Origin: Oceanospirillales bacterium
GTDB lineage: Bacteria; Pseudomonadota; Gammaproteobacteria; Pseudomonadales; Balneatricaceae
Direction of reading: 5' to 3'
Length of the DNA: 64,000 nt
Assembly: GCA_018223185.1 (NCBI GenBank)
Contig: JAAEYW010000001.1
Span: 362,163-426,162, forward strand
This document shows, in pieces, positions 36,386 through 44,650 of the stretch (position 1 is the first letter of the stretch; every line of letters starts with the position of its first letter). A program made the position numbers and the translations under genes. Under the pieces are notes generated by a model that saw only the letters and a list, made by a program, of their open reading frames with translations, made no database searches and had not been told where the DNA came from.

Positions 36386-37735
36386 ATGGAGCAGACAGCC
36401 CCAACACTTGCAGAGTTACAAACTCTGATTGAGATGACGGGCACCATCAATATGGAAGTTTTCTATTGGTGGTGTACCGGCCTGATGGTAATTATCCATG
36501 CAGGTTTTCTGGCGTATGAGATGGGTGCATCCCGCCTGAAGAACGCACTGGCTTCCGGTGTGAAAAATATTCTGGCATTCGCCTTTATTATCCCAACCTT
36601 CTTTTTCTTTGGCTGGTGGATCTATCTGGCAATGTATAACGGGTTTACCCCGGATTATGAAGCGGCTGCAGCCGGGTTGCCCTGGTCCACTAATATGGGG
36701 CCTAACCTGGCCGATAATGCCAGCGGTATCTTCTGGGGAGCATTCGTACTGTTCGCTGCGACGACAGCATCGATTTTTTCGGGTGCTGTGATTGAGCGTA
36801 TCCGCATGAGCTCTTTCCTGATTCTGGCGATTATTCTGGGGTCTGTTGTCTGGATTCTGGGGGCTTCCTGGGGCTGGCATCCAACCGGCTGGCTGACCGT
36901 TGAGTGGGGCTTCCATGACTTTGGTGCGGCAGGTGCTGTGCATATGGTTGCCGGCTTCTTTGCGCTGGGTGTCACGATCAACCTGGGAGCTCGTCTGGGA
37001 CGCTTTGCCCCGGATGGTACTCCGATCGAGATCAAAGGCCACAGCATGCCGATGACTATCATCGGTCTGATGCTGATCATTGTGGGTTTCTTCGGTTTTC
37101 TCGGTGGCTGTATCATCTATGCAGGCAGCGCCCAGTGGACCACTATCTTTGGTACTCCGGTGACGCTGTCGGCGGTGAGCTTTAACACCCTAATGGCATT
37201 TTCCGGTGGCATTATCGGTGCTTACTTCGTTACCCGTCAGCCGTTCTGGATGATGTCGGGTGCGCTGGCCGGTATTTTCTCTGCCGCCCCTGGTCTGGAT
37301 CTTTACTATCCGCCACTGGCATTCCTGCTGGGTATCACCGGTGGTGTTGTTGCGCCACTGGCGGATAAGTTCATCACCAACAAGTTCAAGATTGATGATG
37401 CGGTCGGTGCCTTCGCTGTTCACGGTGTCGGTGGACTGATCGGTATTATCGGTCTGGGAATCTTCAGTGGTTTCCCGAATGTTATCGAGGGCGCTCCTGC
37501 AATCTCATTCATGGGCCAGTTGAAGAGTGCCGGGGTGATGGCGCTGCTGGGCTTTGTGCCAGGCTTCGGTTTGTCTTACGTGATGGCGAAGATGAACTTC
37601 CTGCGAGTTCCGCCTAAAGCTGAAGAGATGGGACTGGATATTGTTGAGGTGCCTCTGCAGGCGTATCCGGAATCGGTACCTGCGTATTCTTCAGAAATTC
37701 CAGCAACCAAAGTTACAGCAACCGCAAGCGCTTAA
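36386..37735 (+). CDS. amt: Ammonium transporter (Amt/Rh family), first copy
   Basis: 449 residues with about eleven membrane helices. Both pore histidines are in place in GAVHMVAGFFALG (about 193) and FAVHGVGGLIG (about 350). It conducts ammonium, and often methylammonium, into the cytoplasm. Position right behind tdm and ahead of eutBC, all ammonium- or methylamine-releasing pathways, suggests recovery of leaked ammonium. A P-II gene is not adjacent to this copy; instead a 56-codon membrane protein follows after eight bases. It is clearly distinct in sequence from the second Amt at 40877. Confidence 0.92.
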   Translation: MEQTAPTLAELQTLIEMTGTINMEVFYWWCTGLMVIIHAGFLAYEMGASRLKNALASGVKNILAFAFIIPTFFFFGWWIYLAMYNGFTPDYEAAAAGLPWSTNMGPNLADNASGIFWGAFVLFAATTASIFSGAVIERIRMSSFLILAIILGSVVWILGASWGWHPTGWLTVEWGFHDFGAAGAVHMVAGFFALGVTINLGARLGRFAPDGTPIEIKGHSMPMTIIGLMLIIVGFFGFLGGCIIYAGSAQWTTIFGTPVTLSAVSFNTLMAFSGGIIGAYFVTRQPFWMMSGALAGIFSAAPGLDLYYPPLAFLLGITGGVVAPLADKFITNKFKIDDAVGAFAVHGVGGLIGIIGLGIFSGFPNVIEGAPAISFMGQLKSAGVMALLGFVPGFGLSYVMAKMNFLRVPPKAEEMGLDIVEVPLQAYPESVPAYSSEIPATKVTATASA

Positions 37736-37743
37736 GGAGAGAT

Positions 37744-37914
37744 ATGATGAATGCAAGTCCGATTACAACCTGGGAAGGTGCTGAAGCATATTTTACCTTT
37801 GCTGACAGCCCAACCGCGATGATGGTTATTCTGGCACTGGCTGTGGCCGCCACTGTTGGTGCCGTCGTTGCCAGTGTGCTTCATGAAAACCACACCTATA
37901 TCGACTATAAGTAA
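37744..37914 (+). CDS. 56-residue single-pass membrane protein following amt
   Basis: ATG at 37744 lies behind AAGGAGA, eight bases after the amt stop; a second ATG follows at once. The chain has an acidic N-terminal part with Trp (TTWEGAEAYFTF), one hydrophobic helix (MVILALAVAATVGAVVASV, about 27-45) and a short polar tail (HENHTYIDYK). A strong 13-base-pair terminator follows ten bases later, so it is the last gene of the amt operon. It is not listed in standard families I know. It may be a small Amt partner; that is inference. Confidence 0.72.
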   Translation: MMNASPITTWEGAEAYFTFADSPTAMMVILALAVAATVGAVVASVLHENHTYIDYK

Positions 37915-37923
37915 TGTTGTACC

Positions 37924-37957
37924 GTCCGGGGCAGCCTGAGGCTGCCCCGGACTTTTT
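37924..37957 (+). terminator. Terminator of the amt operon
   Basis: Thirteen-base perfect stem GTCCGGGGCAGCC / GGCTGCCCCGGAC, loop TGA, then TTTTT. Confidence 0.95.
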
Positions 37958-38017
37958 AGGCTATACAATGTTTAGTCCCTGTTTATCTGAAAAATGCTTT
38001 GTGGAGACCGATCTGTC

Positions 38018-39400
38018 ATGACAGGCTATTCAGCAACCGCGGGTCAACAACGCTGGCAGTTTACTGATCTTAAAGATCTTTTGGCTAAAGCAACGCCTCT
38101 GCGTTCGGGCGATTGTCTGGCGGGACTCGCCGCTGGTTCCTCGCGCCAGCGGGTTGCTGCGCAGATGGCTCTGGCTGACCTTCCACTGAAGACTTTTTTA
38201 AATGAACAGGTTATCTCTCCCGAAACGGATGAAGTCAGCCAGCTGATTCTTGACAGTCATGATCTGCTGGCCTTTGCGCCAATATCTCATCTGACCGTCG
38301 GCGATTTCAGGAACTGGCTGTTGTCAGATCAGGCCGATAGCGTAACGCTGAAGCGGCTGGCGATGGGGCTGACACCGGAAATGGTGGCTGCCGTATCCAA
38401 ACTGATGCGGGTACAGGACCTGATTCTGGTGGCATCCAAGTGTCGCAACGAAACTGCCTTTCGTAACTCTCTTGGGGGTAAAGGGGTATTATCCACCCGA
38501 CTGCAACCAAACCATCCGGTGGATGATCCCGCAGGCGTCGCGGCCAGTATTCTTGATGGCCTGATGTATGGCAGCGGGGATGCGGTGATCGGCATCAATC
38601 CTGCCACGGATAACTATGCGGCGGTCACCGAACTGTTAAAAATGCTGGATGATATCATCGGCCATTACGCTATTCCGACGCAGTCCTGCGTGCTCACCCA
38701 TGTGACCAATCAGATCGAAGCGATCAACCGGGGTGTGCCGATAGATCTGGTATTCCAGTCGATTGCCGGCACTCAGGCCGCCAATGACAGTTTCGGTATC
38801 AATCTGGCGATGCTGGCGGAAGCCAATCAGGCAGCCCGCGAACTGCAGCGGGGCAGTGTTGGCAATAATGTTATGTATTTTGAAACCGGACAGGGCAGTG
38901 CGCTATCGGCCAATGCGCATCAGGGTGTGGATCAGCAGACCTGTGAAGTTCGCGCGTACGCTGTCGCCCGGCATTTTGATCCGTTACTGGTGAATACGGT
39001 AGTGGGTTTTATCGGTCCTGAATACCTTTACGACGGTAAGCAGATTATCCGCGCAGGACTGGAAGATCATTTCTGCGGCAAGTTGCTGGGACTGCCGATG
39101 GGTTGCGATATCTGCTATACCAACCACGCTGAGGCAGACCAGGATGACATGGATATGCTGCTGACTCAGATGGCTGTAGCGGGTATCAACTTTATTATGG
39201 GGATTCCGGGGGGCGATGACATTATGCTCAACTACCAGACGACATCCTTCCATGATGCGCTGTATATCCGCGAAGTATTGGGGTTAAGACCTGCACCTGA
39301 GTTTGACCGGTGGTTGCAGCAGGTCGGTATTACCCAGCCTTCCGGGCGGCTGGCAGACAGTATGCCGGACGCTTTCAGTGGTCTGTTGAATAAGCTATAG
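38018..39400 (+). CDS. eutB: Ethanolamine ammonia-lyase large subunit EutB
   Basis: 460 residues from the ATG at 38018 (GGAG 11 bases upstream); an in-frame ATG eight codons earlier lacks such a site. The TIM-barrel shows ILDGLMYGSGDAVIGINP, VLTHVTNQIEAINRG, YFETGQGSALSANAHQG and GIPGGDDIMLNYQTTSFHD, all canonical. With EutC and adenosylcobalamin it cleaves ethanolamine to acetaldehyde and ammonia. Only eutBC are present: no eutA reactivase, shell proteins or aldehyde dehydrogenase nearby, so this is the compact, non-microcompartment form. Confidence 0.96.
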   Translation: MTGYSATAGQQRWQFTDLKDLLAKATPLRSGDCLAGLAAGSSRQRVAAQMALADLPLKTFLNEQVISPETDEVSQLILDSHDLLAFAPISHLTVGDFRNWLLSDQADSVTLKRLAMGLTPEMVAAVSKLMRVQDLILVASKCRNETAFRNSLGGKGVLSTRLQPNHPVDDPAGVAASILDGLMYGSGDAVIGINPATDNYAAVTELLKMLDDIIGHYAIPTQSCVLTHVTNQIEAINRGVPIDLVFQSIAGTQAANDSFGINLAMLAEANQAARELQRGSVGNNVMYFETGQGSALSANAHQGVDQQTCEVRAYAVARHFDPLLVNTVVGFIGPEYLYDGKQIIRAGLEDHFCGKLLGLPMGCDICYTNHAEADQDDMDMLLTQMAVAGINFIMGIPGGDDIMLNYQTTSFHDALYIREVLGLRPAPEFDRWLQQVGITQPSGRLADSMPDAFSGLLNKL

Positions 39401-39422
39401 AGGCAGATTATGGAGCTCTGTG

Positions 39423-40238
39423 ATGAATGAGATAGAGAAAACGGATCAAAGTCCGCCTGTTTCTGAAAACCCATGGCGTCAACTGCGTCGTTATACCGAT
39501 GCACGGATAGCTCAGGGGCGTGCCGGGGTGAGTCTGCCGACTAAAGCACTGCTGGCGTTTCAGATGGATCATGCCAGTGCACGGGACGCTGTGCATATCC
39601 CTCTTGAAACTGAGGCGCTCACTGAACAGCTGAGGTCGGCGGGCTATGAGTCGATTATCCTGCACAGCCGGGCTGCCGACAGAACTGAGTATCTGCAGCG
39701 TCCCGATCTCGGGAGGCGGCTGGATCTGCGCTCCGTTGAGCGGTTAGAGGAATACCGACAGCAGCATCCGCAGAGTGTCAATGTCGCGGTTGTCATTGCT
39801 GATGGACTCTCATCTATGGCGGTACAGCGTCATGCTGCAGCGATGACTCAGGCACTATTAACCCGTCTGGAAAGCCGCGGATTTAAACGTGCACCGGTTA
39901 CCATCGTGAATCAGGGACGGGTTGCGGTGGGTGATGAAGTCGGTGAGCTTCTGGGGGCTGAGTTGCTGGTTCTGCTGGTGGGAGAGCGTCCGGGACTCAG
40001 CTCACCGGACAGTCTTGGAATCTACTATACCTTTCAGCCTCAGGTGGGGTTAACCGATGCCCGGCGTAACTGCATCTCAAATGTGCGTCCGGCAGGTCTG
40101 AGCATCGAAGCGGCAACCGATAAACTTATCTGGCTGATTGATGAATCACTGCGGTTGCAGTGTTCCGGTGTTGGCCTGAAAGATCAGTCAGTGTCTACAA
40201 CACTTCAGCAAACCCATAAGAACTTTTTGCTGCCCTGA
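39423..40238 (+). CDS. eutC: Ethanolamine ammonia-lyase small subunit EutC
   Basis: 271 residues from an ATG with GGAG seven bases upstream, 22 bases after eutB; a GTG immediately before it is less likely. Motifs RIAQGRAGVSLPTKALLAFQ (about 30-49), VIADGLSSMAVQRHA and CISNVRPAGLSIEAA are characteristic of EutC, which completes the cobalamin site of the lyase. It ends the eutBC operon, followed by a terminator. Confidence 0.96.
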   Translation: MNEIEKTDQSPPVSENPWRQLRRYTDARIAQGRAGVSLPTKALLAFQMDHASARDAVHIPLETEALTEQLRSAGYESIILHSRAADRTEYLQRPDLGRRLDLRSVERLEEYRQQHPQSVNVAVVIADGLSSMAVQRHAAAMTQALLTRLESRGFKRAPVTIVNQGRVAVGDEVGELLGAELLVLLVGERPGLSSPDSLGIYYTFQPQVGLTDARRNCISNVRPAGLSIEAATDKLIWLIDESLRLQCSGVGLKDQSVSTTLQQTHKNFLLP

Positions 40239-40278
40239 ACCGTATTGTCAGGGTAGCGATTTAACCTTTCACTCCCCC

Positions 40279-40319
40279 AAAAACCAGTGACATCCTCCTC
40301 CGGTGTCGCTGGTTTTTTT
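40279..40319 (+). terminator. Terminator of eutBC
   Basis: Stem AAAACCAGxGACAxC / GxTGTCxCTGGTTTT with a short C/T-rich loop and a T7 tract, 41 bases after eutC. Confidence 0.88.
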
Positions 40320-40395
40320 CTTTTGTTACGAATTTTTCAGGTCTCTGATCAGTGCACGTTTGCGTGAAACGTGTTGCCTTGATGCCCTAAAGATG

Positions 40396-40413
40396 TGCGT
40401 CAATTTTGGTGCA
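40396..40413 (+). promoter_or_regulatory. NtrC-like binding site upstream of the P-II gene
   Basis: TGCGTCAATTTTGGTGCA: the right eleven bases equal the NtrC site of glnA promoters, the left half is one base longer than consensus. It is 50 bases upstream of a sigma-54-like -24 box. Confidence 0.5.
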
Positions 40414-40462
40414 TAAACCTGATTATTATATAAATTATTGAAATTAAACAATAAATATATTC

Positions 40463-40478
40463 TGGCATGAAAATTAAA
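40463..40478 (+). promoter_or_regulatory. Possible sigma-54 promoter of glnK-amt
   Basis: TGGCATGAAAATTAAA has a perfect -24 element but AA in place of the -12 GC. Weak on its own; kept because an NtrC-like site precedes it and P-II/amt operons are usually under this control. Confidence 0.3.
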
Positions 40479-40527
40479 TATTCCTATTGTGAATATAATA
40501 TTCCCAAAAAAGATAGCGAGTAGAGAG

Positions 40528-40818
40528 ATGAAATTATTAACAGCCATTATCAGGCCGCACATGCTGCAAGCGTTAAGGGAGCCTTTGCAGGCCATCGGCG
40601 TGAGCGGTCTCACCGTCACGGAGGTTAAGGGGTATGGACGCCAGCAGGGCCACACCGAGCTCTATCGGGGCGCAGAGTACCGCATCAGTTTTATACCCAA
40701 AATAAAGCTCGAAATTGCACTTGATGATGCGCTGCTGGATCAGGCAATCGAGGTGATATCCGGGGTGGCCAAAACAGGACGTTTTGGTGACGGTAAGCTG
40801 TTTTTTTTCAGGGCTTGA
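40528..40818 (+). CDS. glnK: P-II nitrogen regulatory protein, frame broken at a T8 run
   Basis: Translation from the ATG at 40528 (GAGAG upstream) gives 96 residues with the T-loop tyrosine in GHTELYRGAEYR and ends GDGKLFFFRA. Normal P-II proteins have 112 residues. The missing end is encoded one frame over: reading seven rather than eight T at 40801-40808 continues FSGLDQVLRLRTGESGVFAL and stops at 40867, giving exactly 112 residues aligned to the canonical C-terminus. Either a real frameshift, slippage at the T run, or a base-calling error. It precedes amt by ten bases, the classic glnK-amt pair; GlnK plugs the Amt pore. Confidence 0.85.
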   Translation: MKLLTAIIRPHMLQALREPLQAIGVSGLTVTEVKGYGRQQGHTELYRGAEYRISFIPKIKLEIALDDALLDQAIEVISGVAKTGRFGDGKLFFFRA

Positions 40819-40876
40819 TCAGGTTTTAAGACTTCGCACCGGTGAGTCCGGTGTATTTGCACTATAGGAGAAACAG

Positions 40877-42130
40877 ATGAGTAATTTACCGATTGAACTG
40901 TCATATGCGCTCGACACATTCTACTTTCTGATGTGTACCGTGCTGGTGATGTGGATGGCAGCGGGTTTTGCCATGCTGGAAGCCGGCCTGGTCCGGAGCA
41001 AGAACACCGTCGAAATTCTGAATAAGAACGCTTTGCTTTATGGTATCGCCTGTATTGCCTATCTGTTGGTGGGTTACAACATCATGTATCCGGCTGATCC
41101 GATCAGCCCTTACATTCCCGGTCTGGATTTCCTGCTGGGTACCGACAACACAACAGAAGCTGTTATTGCTGGTGGCGATGACGCCCCGTATTACTCCAGC
41201 ATGGCCGACTTTATCTTCCAGGCGGTATTTGCTGCAGCAACAATGTCGATTGTTTCCGGTGCAGTGGCTGAGCGGATGCGTCTCTGGCCATTCCTGATCT
41301 TCGCAGTATTTATGGTCTCTTTTATCTACCCGGTAGAGGGATACTGGAAATGGGGCGGTGGCTTCCTGGATGAGCTTGGTTTCCAGGATTTTGCCGGATC
41401 GGTTGTCGTGCATATGGCGGGTGCTGCTGCAGCACTGGCAGCAGTGATTCTGGTTGGACCCCGTAAGGGCAAATATGGGCCTAATGGTGAAGTACGGGCT
41501 ATCCCTGGTGCTAATCTGCCGATGGCGACGCTGGGTATGTTTATCCTGTGGATGGGCTGGTTCGGGTTTAATGGTGGCTCTGAACTCAAAATAGCGAATG
41601 TTGAAGAGGCCAATGCGGTTGCTAAAATCTTCGTCAATACCAACGCAGCGGCCGCTGCCGGTATGGTGGTGGCTGCTCTGTTCGCCCGCGCTCTGTTCGG
41701 AAAGACTGACCTGACTATGACTATTAACGGTGCATTGGCCGGACTGGTTGCGATTACCGCCGAACCCTTGTTGCCAGATGCAGGCACTGCTTCACTGATC
41801 GGTGCTGTGGGTGGGCTGGTTGTAGTGATTTCGGTGCTGGCACTGGATAAGCTGAAGCTGGATGATCCGGTTGGTGCAATTTCGGTGCATGGTGCGGCCG
41901 GAATCTGGGGGATTTTTGCTGTACTGATCAGTAATCCTGACGCAACCTTTATGGCACAGTTGATCGGTACGGCAGTAACCTTCGCGTGGATGTTTATTGC
42001 TTCCTTCATTGTACTGTCGATTATTAAAGCAGTGATCGGACTACGTGCCAGCGAAGAGGAAGAGATGGAAGGTATGGATGTCTATGAGTGTGGTATGGAA
42101 GCCTATCCTGAATTTACGTCAGGTAAATAA
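40877..42130 (+). CDS. amtB: Ammonium transporter AmtB-type, partner of the P-II gene
   Basis: 417 residues with about eleven membrane helices. Pore histidines occur in VVVHMAGAAAALAA (about 178) and AISVHGAAGIWG (about 340). The N-terminus AAGFAMLEAGLVRSKNTVEIL is characteristic of the Amt family. It is translated from an AGGAG that overlaps the end of the full-length P-II frame. The C-terminal tail (SEEEEMEGMDVYECGMEAYPEF) carries the YE.G.EAYP motif contacting the cytoplasmic face and P-II. Confidence 0.95.
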   Translation: MSNLPIELSYALDTFYFLMCTVLVMWMAAGFAMLEAGLVRSKNTVEILNKNALLYGIACIAYLLVGYNIMYPADPISPYIPGLDFLLGTDNTTEAVIAGGDDAPYYSSMADFIFQAVFAAATMSIVSGAVAERMRLWPFLIFAVFMVSFIYPVEGYWKWGGGFLDELGFQDFAGSVVVHMAGAAAALAAVILVGPRKGKYGPNGEVRAIPGANLPMATLGMFILWMGWFGFNGGSELKIANVEEANAVAKIFVNTNAAAAAGMVVAALFARALFGKTDLTMTINGALAGLVAITAEPLLPDAGTASLIGAVGGLVVVISVLALDKLKLDDPVGAISVHGAAGIWGIFAVLISNPDATFMAQLIGTAVTFAWMFIASFIVLSIIKAVIGLRASEEEEMEGMDVYECGMEAYPEFTSGK

Positions 42131-42158
42131 CCTTTAGCAGGACGCTGTCCCTGTTCTT

Positions 42159-42192
42159 AAAAGCCATCTGACTGTCGTCAGATGGCTTTTTT
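42159..42192 (+). terminator. Terminator of glnK-amtB
   Basis: Fourteen-base perfect stem AAAAGCCATCTGAC / GTCAGATGGCTTTT, loop TGTC, followed by TT. Confidence 0.95.
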
Positions 42193-42400
42193 GCATATAT
42201 GCGTCGCGTCCGGGTAATGGCTTCTGTGGTTATATAAAGTCAGAGGGACTTATATTTTTTAATAGCGTAAATAAATAATATCTCCGCTCTGTAAAACTCA
42301 TATAATCACTTTTATTACTGAAGTCCGGGCACTGCAGCCAGGCGTTTTAAAAAGGCGAAACAACTTCAGTAGGCGTATAACCGGTATTCAGGAGAAAATA

Positions 42401-43114
42401 GTGACCTACTGTGTGGGTATCAGAACAAGCCAGGCAACCATAATGATTTCAGACTCCCGCACCAGTGCCGGAGTGGATAACATTAGTACTTATAGCAAGA
42501 TGTGGCGTTATGGTATTCCCGGCGAGCGTCAGTTTGTGATCTGTAGTGCCGGAAATCTGGCCACCACTCAGGCGGTAGTCGCTGCGATTGAACGGGATAT
42601 TAAAAACGCAGCAGAGACCAGTTTGCTGACCGTTACTGATATGCATCAGGCGGCTGAATATATTGGAAACGTCAGTGCTAAGGTTCAGGAAAAGGCTGGC
42701 GGTGGATCGGTTTTTGAAGCGACTTTTCTACTGGCCGGGGAAGTTCCCGGGTCGGCCAGTGGTCTTTATATGATCTATGCGCAGGGGAACTTTATCGCCA
42801 GTTCTCGTCAGGTGCCGTATCTGCAGATAGGCGAAATGAAATATGGTAAGCCCATTTTAGATCGGGTGATTCAGGAGAGCACCTCGATTGACCGGGCGAT
42901 AGTGTGTGGTCTGATATCGATGGATGCCACGTTGAAAAGTAATCTGACGGTGGGTCCTCCGATCGAACTCTATATTCTCCAGCATGGCAGCTTAACGCTG
43001 GGGAGCTACCGCTCATTCGGTGAAGACGATGAGTATATGCGAGACCTGCGTAAACTCTGGAATAAAGCGATGGAAAATGCTGTGGATGCTATGCCGCGAT
43101 TAATTCTGAGTTGA
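42401..43114 (+). CDS. Anbu-type proteasome-like Ntn hydrolase
   Basis: 237 residues from a GTG behind AGGAGA. The second residue is Thr (TYCVGIRTSQATIMISDSR), so removal of the initiator exposes the N-terminal nucleophile, as in Anbu, the bacterial ancestor-like beta-subunit of HslV and the proteasome. SDSRTSAGVDNISTYSKM is the family hallmark. Anbu genes usually sit with an alpha-E protein, an ATP-grasp protein and a transglutaminase-like protein; none is nearby here. Physiological substrate unknown. Confidence 0.88.
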   Translation: MTYCVGIRTSQATIMISDSRTSAGVDNISTYSKMWRYGIPGERQFVICSAGNLATTQAVVAAIERDIKNAAETSLLTVTDMHQAAEYIGNVSAKVQEKAGGGSVFEATFLLAGEVPGSASGLYMIYAQGNFIASSRQVPYLQIGEMKYGKPILDRVIQESTSIDRAIVCGLISMDATLKSNLTVGPPIELYILQHGSLTLGSYRSFGEDDEYMRDLRKLWNKAMENAVDAMPRLILS

Positions 43115-43153
43115 TAGCAAAACAGATTACGCCTGTTACTCTGCGTCACAGAG

Positions 43154-43178
43154 AATGCAGCCTCCGGGCTGCATTTTT
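43154..43178 (+). terminator. Terminator of the Anbu gene
   Basis: Nine-base stem AATGCAGCC / GGCTGCATT, loop TCCG, then TTTTT. Confidence 0.9.
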
Positions 43179-43309
43179 GTACCTGGAACTGCAAAACATT
43201 GCGTCAAGTCAGGGTAATGCCACAGAAGTCGGGTAAACTGGATCAGTTGTTCACAGAGACAGATTGAAGTAATTGCTATCAATTCAGCCGTTCTGACTGA
43301 GGTATCCAG

Positions 43310-43642
43310 ATGAAAATAGCAGTCGCCAGCAGAGATGGAATTTCGGTCGCCGGGCGTATCAGTAAGTGTAAGAGTTGGATTGTTTTTCAATCAGGTGCTG
43401 CCGGGTCAGGGCTGGTGGATCAGCAGCAGATAAAGCTGGTAGAGATGATCGTGTTACCCAGAGAGCAGGTGTTACAGTATTATCAGGATGATATGCCTCA
43501 TCCGCTAGCGGAATGTGATGCGGTTATTGGTGCCAGTGCAGATGAAAATCTTGTTAACATGATTGCACTGCGTGGTATCAATGCAGTGTTGACGGCTGAA
43601 ACCGATCCTGTAAAAGCGGTTGCCGGTTATCTGAGTCAGTGA
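43310..43642 (+). CDS. NifX/NafY-like dinitrogenase cofactor-domain protein
   Basis: 110 residues forming one 'dinitrogenase iron-molybdenum cofactor biosynthesis' domain: MKIAVASRDGISVAGRISKCK at the start and LAECDAVIGASADENLVNML-like text near residue 65-85. No nitrogenase genes are present; isolated members occur widely and may bind metal clusters. Single gene between a terminator and the second MITE-like repeat. Role unknown. Confidence 0.75.
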   Translation: MKIAVASRDGISVAGRISKCKSWIVFQSGAAGSGLVDQQQIKLVEMIVLPREQVLQYYQDDMPHPLAECDAVIGASADENLVNMIALRGINAVLTAETDPVKAVAGYLSQ

Positions 43643-43660
43643 ATTCCCCCCCTTAAAAAA

Positions 43661-44038
43661 GGTTCATCGCGTGTTATGGGGAAGGATATAGAAACATCGA
43701 TACCTTCATGGTTAAGCCCGGTTGGCGAGCTCTCCAGGCAAGAACCCCTGCAGAGCGGTCTTTCATTGGGGATACCCTATCGTTGCAGGACGCCGCGCCA
43801 AAACCAACTGGCAGAGGTCTGAACGCTTGACGCTAAAAAGCGTTTTACCACAGTACCCAAAGGGCATGCTAAGTGCACAGAGGACACGGAGAAGCCCTAT
43901 TAATCAGGTTTTCTCTGTGCCTCTGTGCTCTCCGTGTCCTCTGTGGTGAGTCTGTTTTAGATTCTAAGGGCCCCTGCAATATATACTCCACTACTATCTA
44001 CCACGATGGAATCCTTTCTCGGTAAAGCGCGATGAACC
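43661..44038. mobile_element. MITE-like repeat, copy 2
   Basis: 378 bases with terminal inverted repeats: left GGTTCATCGCGTGTTATGGG, right end (complement) GGTTCATCGCGCTTTACCGA; about 27 bases with mismatches. Both flanks read TAAAAAA (43654-43660 and 44039-44045), consistent with a seven-base target duplication. The central inverted repeat CACAGAGGACACGGAG / CTCCGTGTCCTCTGTG is intact here. The 22-base GCATGC-containing tag is in the left arm (about 43851-43873), opposite to copy 1. No transposase. Confidence 0.85.
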
Positions 44039-44473
44039 TAAAAAAAGCCACGGTCTGTTGGCGGGCAGAAGTGTAACGTTCGGGATAGGCTCTCTTCTCA
44101 TAGCTGATGAAGTTACTTGCGGTGGATAGGGCTGACTTTGCCATCTTTGGATGCTATTTCCGGATTTTTTCAGCACTCTTGCCGAGCGTTGCCTGCAGTC
44201 CCGCTCTCCAGTCTCACTCTCAATTCTGACTTTCCAGTCTGACCTTCCAGTCTGAATCTGCTGTCCCATTCTGTTTTCAGCGCCTCTTTACTCCGGGGCT
44301 TTTTTGAACTGTCATTTTAAATCTTCTGTTTAAAATGCCTCAATTTTATCCGGTCGCTAAGCGAAAAATATCGGTCGTAAAGAGCGGTAACCATCACCCA
44401 GGATAAGCTAGAATGGTGGTTACCTCTTTTGGTAGCGATGGCAGCATCCGATTTTTTCGTAAACTAAGAGAGA
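44039..44473. other. Intergenic region after repeat copy 2
   Basis: No convincing gene. Contains short degenerate tandem repeats (13-base TCTGACTTTCCAG units, 44225-44260) and an inverted repeat GGTAACCA/TGGTTACC (44386-44424) followed by TCTTTT that may be a terminator-like hairpin. Confidence 0.4.
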
Positions 44474-44641
44474 GTGAAGCGCTATAACCTCAGCGTTTCG
44501 TATTGGTATTACTGGCGGCACGGGCTGGGCCTGCTACTGCTCATGGATTGTTTTTCAAAGGGGCTGGCAGTCGCTTACAAAAAGCACGGGTCATTTCGTC
44601 TGCTGATCAGTCGGGTCAGTAAACAGAAACGTTTTATATAG
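44474..44641 (+). CDS. Possible 55-residue basic protein upstream of the zinc finger gene
   Basis: A GTG-initiated frame behind TAAGAGAGA encodes a basic, aromatic-rich peptide (many Tyr, Arg, Lys; hydrophobic GLGLLLLMD segment about 17-25) and stops nine bases before the next gene's ATG. Close spacing suggests a leader or small gene, but no homology is recognised and it could be chance. Confidence 0.25.
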   Translation: MKRYNLSVSYWYYWRHGLGLLLLMDCFSKGLAVAYKKHGSFRLLISRVSKQKRFI

Positions 44642-44650
44642 GGTATTAGT

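Noticed and set aside
41326..42009. 227-codon antisense frame over amtB (also long antisense frames over amt at 36416-37042 and over the acyl-CoA dehydrogenase at 54702-55415)
   Set aside because: Shadow frames produced by codon bias of strongly supported genes; low-complexity composition and no homology.
44225..44260. 13-base degenerate repeats as a regulatory array
   Set aside because: Units are imperfect, pyrimidine-rich and far from a supported start; more likely local slippage.
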